A DNA stretch of 64,000 nt from Ceratodon purpureus (taxonomy: Eukaryota; Streptophyta; Bryopsida; Pseudoditrichales; Ditrichaceae). The notes under the pieces are model-generated. The model made no database searches. It worked only from the letters and a program-made list of their open reading frames with translations, and was not told where the DNA came from. The position numbers and the translations under genes are program-made. The stretch covers positions 69,060,674-69,124,673 of the forward strand of contig CM026426.1 of NCBI GenBank assembly GCA_014871385.1, written 5' to 3'. Below are positions 54,321 through 64,000 of the stretch, piece by piece (within the stretch, counting starts at the first letter, position 1; each line of letters begins with the position of its first letter).

Positions 54321-55578
54321 ATCAAACAACCTTGGGGACGGAAGCAACCTTGCAACCAGCAGTGACGACCTCGGTAACGGATCAGGTGATTACGAAGAGA
54401 GTTTCAACAAAGGGGACTAGAGCAACAACAAATGTATGCGCAGCAAACCCCAGTTGGGGAGCGCTCAGATGTGTGTACACAGACTACAAATGTAAACAAA
54501 AAATTTCTCCCCGCCACCAGCAATGAGCTGGGGCGGGACTGTGTCGACCCATTAGAAAATAGGATTTGCTTGCAATGTATGAGTCTAACTAGGGTTTCAA
54601 CCTTTTGCATGTAGTTGCTGTGTGTTGCAAATGCTGCAAGAGATAGGGATCACAACCAATCTGTGTTTGCCCTAGGCTTGCAGCAAATAACTCTAACTAG
54701 TCTCTGTAATGACCATATTCAATATTTTGAGACAATTTTTGAACTTTGAGACTTTTTGCCTACAATTTCAGCAATTGTTTTAAGACAATTTGAACTTTTT
54801 TTTGAATTTCTATTTATAGATTATCCTCGACTTGAGGATAATCTTCCCATATATAGTGAAGAAGTTTTTGACAAATATACAATCAATTAAAGAATAAATG
54901 AAAAATCTACAATTAAGCATTATTTGAGACTATGAAAAGTCTCAATTTAACAAATATGGTGATTGTATAGTTAGAGGTTTGAATAGGGAAGGAAAGTTTG
55001 CTTGATTTGTCGTGCATATATGTTTTGTTATGAGATGAATGTTCACACTATGCAACACTATAAACTTGCTAGTCAAAGTTTGGGCAGTATTGGAACATAC
55101 GACTGTTACAACAAGTTTGTAACAAAGTGTACATCACGTCCAAATTATGCACAGTCAATATCATGCATAGAATTTTCTCAAAGTGTGTTTGATGTAATGT
55201 ATGAATTTGATTACATGTTTTTTGATTGTTTTCAATGGAGAATTTGCTGTAAGAGCAAACACAACCAATTTGTGTTTGTTTCCTACAGTAATTCTTCACA
55301 CCTACATTCCAATACTGATTTGGCTTGTATGGTTAGGAATGTTAGAGTACTTATCAATTGTATGTATAAGTTAAATATTCTGTCATTGATATATTTCAAA
55401 AACAATTTAGAAAAACTGAATGATGAAAATACATATGTGAGCCACTTCTTGAAAACATATCTCTCAGTTGGCCCAGAGCTTAATCTCTGGAAGAGAGTAT
55501 GTTCAAGGATGATAAGGGGCATTTTTCAAGCACATATTACTAAACACTACTTCTGTAAATGTTTTGCATGTACTAGAA
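54321..55578. other. Region before the LINE, no firm gene
   Basis: 54700–55000 is AT-rich. A 213-codon frame (55002–55643) has an unbalanced Cys/Phe/Tyr/Asn composition and no ATG; I regard it as doubtful. It may be the LINE 5' untranslated region. Confidence 0.3.
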
Positions 55579-57222
55579 TGGCGAGCAGTAGCAACACTCC
55601 TCCCTCCGCTAGAAAATTGTTTAAAAATGAAAAAAAATACTAGCTTAGACAATGTGAATGTGAAAAGGTTATCAAGTCTTGCATTAGTCCCAACTCAGAA
55701 AAAGGTTCACGGAAGTGCACCTACTGAGGTGCAACGTCCTCCTTTCTGACTTGGTTTCCAAGCCCTAAATGCTTTTGGATAATTGGCAAACACTCCACAC
55801 AAGTAGCCAAGATTTGTTTCAAAATTAGTGGAGAGTGGTTGGATCAAGGATTAAGCCAATGACCATATGAAATCCATTCCATCCTACCCATATGTCACGC
55901 AAGAAGAGTGGCCTTCTAAGCGTGCAGATGAGAAAGATGGGATGCATTTCAATCTCACCCAAATACCATCGGAGGTGGAGATTGAGGACAACGGTTTTGC
56001 CTTGGATTACCACATCTCAATACATTTTGAGGTTGGAAATAGGGAACTTACGAGGGATGATGTGTTTGAGTTAACCACAGCAAGACTAGGCAAAATGGGC
56101 ATTGAGACTGGGAAAGTTCTTGGAGAACCAATTGTAATTCTTTGCTTTCATGGGTCTAAGAGATGGAGTGGAATAATTAAACTCCATCTCAAAAACCCTG
56201 AAATCCATGGATTGGCACTCATCCAAGGACAAAGGTCATTCATCCTCAAATTTGACAGATTTACTTTGGCTTGAAATAAAATCTGCAAGTCCTTTGATTC
56301 CATTGCCATAGCAACTATGCTATCGGTAAGAGTAACAAGCCCAACACTCAAAGGTAAAGAATGGTTTACCTTGTTTGAGGAGATTGTTACCAATGGTTTC
56401 AATCCGGGTTTGAGTTTGAAATCACAAATGTCCAAAAATCCGCTGAGGGGGCATATGCTTGGATTAAAGCACCATCCCCTAAGAAAGCAAAAAGGATTAA
56501 CTCAACAAAGCTTCATTTTTCAATGAAATTGTTGAGATAAATTTTGCAAGCAATGTAAAAATGTCGGAAGATGACAAAGCTAGGAAAAACGCAGTAGTAC
56601 TCATTGCCCGAAATCTCAACAAAGTGAAAACCACCATACAAATTGGGAAGGTCATCCGAAAATTCATGGGTAAAGATAATGGTCTCGGTTTTACTTCAAA
56701 CTTGAGAAAAGGAGGCATACTGGATCGTGCAATGTCCAATGTCTTGATTTCTTTATTTACAAAAAGTTTGTTAAGAAAAATGAAAAAATCTTAGGTAAAT
56801 ATGTCAAATTTACTCCACACCCTAAAAGTCTAGATGGGGAAAATACGACTAGCAAAAAAGATTTAGCTAGACTTGGATTTACTGATGTCAACACCGCCCT
56901 TGCCAACACCATACAAGCGTTGGAGAATGGCTCGCAATAGAATATCAACAACGAAAATTTAAACAGGATGGTAGAAGAAGCGGTCAAAAAGGGGATGAAT
57001 GAAATTCGGAAGAAAATGGCAAGTCTTAAGGATGAGATTGTTCAAGAAGCAAAGATTTATGCAGACCATGTCCAAGCAGAGTCAAACAAGAATGCCAAAG
57101 TCCAAATGCTACTTCTTCAAAAGCAAATGAAGATAACCTTTGGAGCAGCGAATCCGGATGCAATTGGAGCAGCGAATTCGGACATTTCAAAAATTGAAGG
57201 CAACATGGACTTGTCAAACTAG
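55579..57222 (+). pseudogene. LINE ORF1-like
   Basis: Starts MASSSNTPPSARKLF at 55579. A shift near 55640 and stops at 55747 and near 56273 break it. Central blocks: GKMGIETGKVLGEPIVILCFHG and a hydrophilic RNA-binding-like region with KLHLKNPEIHG. The C-terminal part is a Lys-rich helix (56968–57100, EEAVKKGMNEIRKKM), plausibly a coiled coil for ORF1 multimers. The assignment rests on position and general character, not on a recognised domain. Confidence 0.5.
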
Positions 57223-57239
57223 CTTTGACAAACATCTCG

Positions 57240-57430
57240 GTGATCAAGCTATTTATAGTATTAATAAATACTAAAATTAATTTAAAAACTATTAATAGTA
57301 TAAATAAATACTAAAAATAACAATATTTTTATAATATAAGCAAATACTAAAAATAAACATCTATTTATAGTATTAATAAATGCTAAACCTAATAAGAAAA
57401 CCTATTTATAGTATTGATAAATACTATGAA
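57240..57430 (+). repeat. Tandem repeat between LINE ORFs
   Basis: About four to five imperfect units of roughly 40 bases, with core CTATTTATAGTATTAATAAA and following TACTAAA. Confidence 0.65.
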
Positions 57431-57651
57431 TAAAACTCTAAAAACAATTGCAATAAATCCTAAAAAAAGACATCTATGCATAGTTTTGATAAAAATAGAA
57501 AATAAGAATATTTATTTGGTACTTACAACTACAAAACTCAAAAATCAAAACTCACAACATATTTATCGAAAATACATAAAATACAATACAAACATTATTC
57601 AAAAATACTCAAACATACTATCTCATAAAACAAATCACAAAATCAAACAAA

Positions 57652-60600
57652 ATGGCTTCGGCCTACCGACCTCGCCACAAAATAAAACACAACAAAAATA
57701 AATACCAACAGTTATACAACTGGTATGCCTCTACCAGTTTAGCCATGCATCAAGACACAATAAACTATCACATTACTCACCCGAACAAATTACAAAAACA
57801 ATACCTCCTTTACCTAATTTATTTACCACAAATAAATTCACATTTATAAAATATTACAAAAAAAATGAGAAAAAACCCAAAACACTTCAATACTGTGGTT
57901 ATTACTTCATCAACAAATTAGCACTACTTCAATGCGAAGACATAAAAACCAATCATGGACCAATGCCCAATATACTACGCACACACTCCACTGACCACAA
58001 AAAACGTGCTAAAATATACTTCATCTCCAATACAATAAAACTAGAACCAAAATATCAACATATAGCAAAAACATTTGCCCCTATTTTTAAATTAGACCAT
58101 CCACTACATTACCAAACGACTATTTCATTTCCATTCCTCCACCAATACATACAAACTCAATACAACTCACTACTCCCTCACATTCTCTACGCACTAATCG
58201 TCACAATAAATCCCTCAATAAACAAATGTAATGATATATGAGCACATCCTTGTATATATCACTTTAATGACATTTGGACTAATACAATACTCATCAGACT
58301 CTCTAACCTTAATAATCCCCCGGAAAGTCACATTCTAACAAAACACCCATATACCAAATTCATAGAAAATAACCAGGATTTAATACACACAAAAAATTCG
58401 ATACACTCAGAACCATATAAATTCATCCACAGTCAAGAATCCCCACCTATATCAATTACTCTTCAAAGAAAATTTATTTTCCTCCCAAACAAACTAATAA
58501 CAGAATCACTCTGTTTTTTGGAAAACATAAATGAATACTCCCACCCACCTTCACTTCCAGACATCCCTACACTACCACCAAGAATAAATAATACCTCTAA
58601 TTACGAAACCAATATAATTACTTGGAATTCCTCATTACTTAACACAACCTTACCAAATCTACAAAACCTAATAAATAACTCCCGAAGAAATACAACAATT
58701 ATAAACATTCAAGAAACTAAACTCACAGCAACGAAATCTACAAAATACATACAAAACTTATTTCCTGAATACAAGCTCATCTTTAACAACACACACGCTC
58801 TAACAAGATGCATGCAACAAAGAATGCCTTACACCCTCGGCAGATGAGGCCTACTCACACTTATCCACAATAAATATGCATTTCCCAAAAACGTCAATAA
58901 AATTCCCACACCAGCAAACATATCTCCATATCTACAAATAATAACAATAAATAATCACCCACTCCCTCCATGGCTAATTATACACATGTATATGCCCATA
59001 CACTTAGAAGATACACGTCTCATCCTCCACCTCAAAACCACAATCACTAATCAAATTGCAGCACATCCAAACCATACATACATTCTATGTGGAGATTTCA
59101 ATCGTGACATCGCACTTATTGGAAGACAAAATAACAACACTAACACACCACCACAAGAAGAAGACATCCAGCCGAAAAACTTCACTGAGTCCCTGAACTT
59201 TGAATATATTCCAACAAACACCAATTTCTTCGGACAAGGTGGCTATAACTATACATCAACTAGCCTTAAAATTGGCTTCTACATCAACTCACTTGACAAT
59301 AGCAGATTCACTTCCACCACAAACATAAACACAAATCTTAACTCAGACCACTACCCAGTCACCTTACACATCCCACAGAAGACATTAATAGCTGAACCTC
59401 CACCGCTAGCAACTACCACTCATACTAGAATACTTAATCCGATTCCATCAGAAAACTTAGAAAAATTTAATATAGAATTCTTTGAAAGAAACTCTACAAG
59501 AATAAATGAATTGATACAATTATTAGAAAACCACGACCACCTCACACTCGATCAATGGGAAACAACTTGTACATCCCTAGACAAAATTGCGGAAAAAATC
59601 TCAGATACCATTGAAAAAACTTGTAAAACACTTCCACTACCAAATCTCACAAACAGAACCGCACAACAATGTAGTTTTCTACCCCGAAAAACTAGCTAAA
59701 GAATGGAAAAAACATCTTGCCACATACCACCTCATTTGAAAAACTATCTATATTGCAAAAAACGACCTACAATGACAAACACATCTTATTCTTAATGAAA
59801 TACGCAATCATCAAAATATACAAATCCCCCACCCGCCAATAATAGACACCATACCAAATGAATAGATTGACGTCATAGCTGCTATTATTAAAACCGCCAA
59901 TAAAGTAGCCAGAAAAATTACAACAAAATACTCTAAAGATTGTATTCTTAAAGCAGTCTCCAAATACCGCCAAATGTATGAAAAAAGTTTCAAAATAATA
60001 AATAGGAAAGTCTTCAAAAATTCTGAAACGTCACCTCTTGATTCTATCATTGACAGAAATAATAACATTCTAACCAGTCTTGAAGATATTGCACAAGAAA
60101 TACACATCCAACAATCCATCAGTAATAGACCGACAATTCCCACATGCCACTATGAAAACATTCACCAACTACACTGCACATGCAGCGTTAGACAATATCC
60201 ATAGCACGATTTAGAAGGATTTACGATTGACCAACGTGGCGAACCTCAAATATCCCTACACATATACTTTGACCAAGAAACATGTGATTTCTGCCTCAAA
60301 AACCTAGGAAATAACAAAGCCCTAGGCCCTGACAAAATCCCTAACTCAAGCTTGAAAAATATGCCACCACAATGCCACAAACTACTATTTCTATTTTTCA
60401 AACACTGTTACAAACAAAAACAAATCCCTGCATCATGGAAAACCAGTCTAACGGTTTTACTATGCAAAAAATGCGACCCAACACAACTAACTAACCACAG
60501 ACCTATTGCACTAGCTAATACCATATATAAACTTTATTTAAGTACTTTAACCTCTATCCTTTCTGCTTATGGTGAAAAACACCAAATCCTGCACGATAGC

Positions 60601-60980
60601 CAAGAAGGATTTAGAGCAAAAAGAAGGACTTCAACACAACTTCAACTAATCATTGCAGCGCTTGAATGTGTGAGATTCACAAACCAAGACATATACATCC
60701 TATACATAGATTTCAAAAACGCCTTTGGCTCCATTGATCACGTAAGACTCCTAGCCATAATGAAAGACCTTGGATACTCAGCTGATGCTATAAATCTAAT
60801 TGGAAACATCTACTCACGGTCTTCCACCATATTCTCTGGAGAACATTGTGGTAAAACTTTACCCATTTCTATCCAAAGAGGAACAAGACAAGGTAATACA
60901 CTTAGTCCTTATCTCTTTATAACATTTTTAAAACCCCTTCTCAGATGGCTACAACAAGGAGATAATGGATATACCTTTAG
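57652..60980 (+). pseudogene. LINE ORF2: AP-like endonuclease and reverse transcriptase
   Basis: ATG 57652 (MASAYRP). The endonuclease spans about 58600–59370: IQETKLT (catalytic Glu), YILCGDFNRD (Asp/Asn) and NSDHYPV (the SDH motif), all intact. The reverse transcriptase starts near 60300: HRPIALANTIYKL, EGFRAKRRTSTQLQ, LYIDFKNAFGSIDH (first catalytic Asp) and QRGTRQGNTLSPYLF. The frame stops before the YxDD box. Breaks include a stop near 57847 with a frame change, a TGA near 58241, a TGA near 58845, a TAA near 59697 and a frame change before 60352. Confidence 0.85.
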
Positions 60981-61187
60981 CAATTTGTAATTGTTCTCCA
61001 ATATAGCGTAGATAGGCATTTTTTAATGAAAAGGCTTCGATTCCAAATAGATCATGTAGGAGTTGTGTAGCAATGTTAGAGGTGCATTTTGGTAAGCCAC
61101 ATATTATTTTATGTAGTGCTATGATTTTTTGTCGACTTTTTTGATAGCCGGTATAGAGTATTGCACTGCGTAGAAGCTGTATGCTAT
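60981..61187 (-). pseudogene. Probable LINE fragment in opposite orientation
   Basis: Minus-strand frame with SRQKIIALHKIICGLPK and LLHDLFGIEAFSLKNAYL, which reads like the region downstream of reverse transcriptase in LINEs of this A-rich type. It starts abruptly inside the reverse transcriptase of gypsy B at about 61187 and ends against the forward LINE. Confidence 0.55.
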
Positions 61188-64000
61188 CCCTGCTACCTCG
61201 TTGATTATCTCTTCCATGTAAGGCAATGGATAGTGGTCCTTCCGATTTGCGGCATTGAGTTTTCTGAAATCGATGCATATCCTTAGGGTGCCGTTTTTCT
61301 TTGGTATGATCACCATAGGAGATAGCAAGGGGGCGGAGTCAACCGAAGAAATGAACTTATCCAATTCTGCTTTTACTCCGGTGGGGTAATTTGGGTTCAT
61401 TCGATAACGCCGATGTTGGACTGGATGGACGTTTGGTACTATAAGGTGCGCGGTATTTCCTTTAAGTCCTCATGGCCCCATGCAAAGATGTCACAATACT
61501 CATGAAAGAATTCGATAGCGGCCTGTTTGATGTTGGCTAGTGCCTCGGCATTGATCTTAATAAACTTGGGCTCTTCAGTCGTCCCTAGGTTGACGAGTTT
61601 GACTTTATCCTTGGCGCCATGAGACCATCCATTGATGGTCTGATCTTTTAGTGCTTTTGTGGCTGGAGTAGTGTTGACGGTGATGGTTTCCATAATTTCC
61701 TGAGTAAAGTGAGGAGGGATATCTAATTTATCCGGCTCAGGCACTAAGCTGGCTAAATGGATTTCTGCGAGAGGAACCAGATTAGGGTCGGCTTGAAAAA
61801 CCAAGGCCTCCTATTCTTGTGACAGCTCATTGAGCCAGTTGGTGCCGACGTGGTTTTGAATCTAATCTACCTTGGCATGGGTGACGCAGCTGTCAATTGG
61901 GATGATCATGGTTCGACCATGGTGATAAATATGGATTTGATTCCTAGACCAGTCATTGATAGCATTCTTATCTCAAAGCCAAGGGCGTCTGCGGATGACC
62001 GGGAAATTACTTCGTTCTGGCATGGAAATGATCACAAACATGGCTGGTGTGGTTACTCCATGTGTGGTAAAGGCGACGGAGGACAATATCCCTAGGGGTG
62101 TCACGGGGGCATCATTGGCCATTTGGAGTATGAATTGAGTGGCCTTTGGTAATGGCAGACCAAGGTTTTCCCTTCGCTAATTGCTCATTACATTGACGCT
62201 GGAACCGCCATCCACTAAGACATTCGACAACTCGAATTGTCCTAGCTGCATTTGGATGACCGCGGCATCAGGATCCAACGTGGTGGTGTTTACCTCGATG
62301 GCCGCTGGTTCCTTGGGTGGTGTAGGTATGATGCCTATTGTAAGTATTTTTGTAATTCCGGACTAATTTGGATTTATTTTGACAACGTTATCATAACATT
62401 GGTGCTATCGATAATATGCTCAAGGTCAGGTGTCAGTGGTGTTTCTAGCTCCTCTTGCAAGTTGCGGCGGATTTGGTGCAACCGTTCCCAATGATCAGCT
62501 AGAAACGGTTTTCGTGGTTCAATGACATGGTCTCCAGGTTTGTCCGCGATGATGGTTATGGACCGAGTGGACACTGCGGCAGTTGTGATGACAACTATCT
62601 TAGCCTTTGCTCCGGGTATTTCGTTGATTGTCACGCCTCCTTGCCTTCGTGGCTGAAGGGGGGTCAGTTGCTGTGGCCCAACGCTGGCGCAATAAGAGGC
62701 ATTGGCCGCGTCGATGGTGTAATGAACCACACTCCCAGCAGGCGTCATTCCGACTTGGCTCGAATGCATCCACCGTGATTTCCTCGACTTGCATGGCTGC
62801 AACGGTAGGTCTAGGAGGTCGACCTTCTTCCGAGCGTGGGGCGCTATTGGCAAGCCAACACCTGCCTCGATGGATCTTGCCGCAGGTGCCACAGGGTGCT
62901 GCTGCTACTCTGGTGTCTGTTCGGAATACTAGTAGTTGTAGGAGTGGAGTTGATTTTTTTTGAAGGCCTCCTAATTCGCGACTGATATCATTGGCGGCGC
63001 CGAGAATGTCTTGGAGTGTTTTGACTCCGTGGATAACAATGCCATGTTGTATCGAGGGTAATAACCCCTATTTAAACCATTCGCACAAGTAATCCTCTTT
63101 GGATTTTTGGTTAAGCTTGTCCGCTAGTTGCTTAAATCTATCAAAGAACTTTTCCATCGGCTCTTCTTTGCCTTGAGTGATGCTTCCTAATGCCTTGAGG
63201 ATTCCTGAACTTGTTTTTAAGTTTTGAAACTTTTGCAAGAACTTGGCTTCCATTTCGTCCAAGGTAGAATTCGGATGATCTGTCTGGAAATCAATGTACT
63301 AGTTGATGTGGTTTCCCTGTAGTGTGGTTCCAAAAATGTTCTGTAAGTCTGCAGTGTTGCTGACGCCATTGGTTCTGGCGATGACCTTAAATCGCTTGAC
63401 ATGCCAATCTGGATTACTAGATTCATCAAACACCGGGTATTGGATTTTTGGTAACTTGGTGTGGTAGTCATGGCTCCCCATGCAATGTGATGTTACCGCC
63501 GTGGGGTTTCCCCTGGGAATCGTGGCTGATCGTAATACCTCTCCAGGGACTTGCCAGGCTTGTCCAGCATTGTCCAAGGATGATTCACCTATTGGTTCTT
63601 GGAATCTGCTAGCTTGTAGATTTTGATATTACTTGCTTAGCATTACCAATTTAGCATTAGTAGCATCGTTCTTGGCAACTAGGTTGGTCATTTGCTGTTT
63701 CATCCATTGTAGGAAATTCTTTGGTGGCATCAACGTCATCTTGTACCGTGGTCTCTTCTCCTTCATTATTTCGAGCTGCTTCCACAGCAACTTTCGTTGG
63801 CGGCATGGTGGTCCTATGTTGGCCTCAATCTCCCCTAGTCCGATACTACCATCCCCAGCATGGTCGCCAAAATGTTAGCTGGGGTCTTTGGGATGGTGAC
63901 GAGGACCAAGCGGAGACGCTAAAGAGTAAGCAGAGTCTGGATAGAGCCACCGTAGTGGAAACGGGGGTCCTAGGAGGTGATACCCGGGTTCAGTCGGAGC
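61188..64000 (-). mobile_element. Gypsy B: second Ty3/gypsy copy, truncated on the left, runs off right edge
   Basis: Same family as gypsy A but clearly diverged. Leftward order: gag (63068–63577), CCHC finger (CWECGSLHHRRGQC, about 62710), protease region (about 61.9–62.4 kb), then the pol N-terminus and reverse transcriptase start (61119–61804), ending at 61188 against the LINE piece. Same primer-binding-site-like sequence next to the LTR (63858–63872). Several breaks, perhaps eight. The rest of pol is not in the window. Confidence 0.8.
63873..64000 (-). repeat. 5' LTR of gypsy B, partial
   Basis: Starts TGTTAGCTGGGG next to the primer-binding region; continues beyond the window. Confidence 0.7.

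Larger units (their letters stand above)
55579..60980 (+). mobile_element. LINE (non-LTR retrotransposon), forward part, 3' end missing
   Basis: Two ORFs in L1-like order with a repeat-bearing spacer. Codon use is extremely A-rich compared with the rest of the window. The forward sequence stops inside the reverse transcriptase, before the F/YxDD box, at about 60980, and no poly(A) tail is seen. No target duplication was identified. Broken by at least six stops or shifts. Confidence 0.8.

Noticed and set aside
55002-55560. 213-codon rightward frame before the LINE
   Set aside because: No ATG, odd Cys/Phe/Tyr-rich composition, no motif; likely a chance frame in AT-rich DNA.
60966-61187. Ordinary twin-priming 5' inversion of the LINE
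   Set aside because: In twin priming the 5' part is the inverted piece and lies upstream of the sense 3' part; here the order is opposite.

Overview
The window is a eukaryotic nuclear repeat-rich locus. Genes have GT–AG introns of about 80–300 bases, and every surrounding sequence is a plant-type transposable element (Mutator-like, PIF/Harbinger, Ty3/gypsy including a chromovirus, LINE). The FCP1-like domains carry the plant DIN/VNG form of motif I. This points to a streptophyte, perhaps a bryophyte or charophyte-grade alga, but no gene here fixes the species. No prokaryotic operon, rRNA, tRNA gene or CRISPR array was seen.

Layout. (1) 1–26.7 kb, minus a 14.3-kb insertion, is an old locus. 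It holds a leftward gene with DUF8039-like and DUF7869-like parts (1–2988), a divergent rightward gene combining a ParB-like domain with a permuted DNA-methyltransferase-like domain (3977–5875, resuming 20170–22798), and three FCP1/NLI-interacting-factor-like domains in a row (23.0–26.1 kb). A 17-base hairpin, GTCGGC-N5-GCCGAC, is scattered through introns, exons and spacers of this locus and nowhere else in the window. (2) 5876–20169 is MULE-1, a Mutator-like element with a 9-bp target duplication (AAGTCCCCT). It carries a SWIM-domain transposase (leftward) and, divergently, a 14-exon gene that is itself a ParB-like plus methyltransferase-like fusion with RNA-polymerase-II-CTD-like heptads in one exon. 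MULE-1 therefore sits inside an exon of a distant relative of its own cargo gene. (3) 26.7–53 kb is a nest. A PIF/Harbinger transposase gene was split by a Ty3/gypsy element (27900–52117, 675-bp LTRs, target duplication GTTCC). That element was in turn hit by MULE-2 (34372–41584), a chromovirus (43744–49789), a TTAA-flanked element (32841–33762) and a 740-bp terminal-inverted-repeat element (50384–51123). MULE-2 has no transposase but holds a captured DUF455 gene piece, other host-like pieces and a partial copy of the ParB-like cargo gene. (4) 53–64 kb holds a low-complexity open frame, an A-rich LINE with two ORFs, an opposite-strand fragment that looks LINE-derived, and a second gypsy copy running off the right edge.

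How it fits together. The striking theme is the recurrence of ParB-like plus methyltransferase-like proteins, found in the old locus, in MULE-1 and in part in MULE-2. They sit beside CTD-like heptads and CTD-phosphatase-fold domains, with catalytic motifs eroded in nearly all of them. Most coding copies here carry a few stops or shifts and read as recently decayed mobile genes. Domain assignments were made by eye from motifs without database searches.
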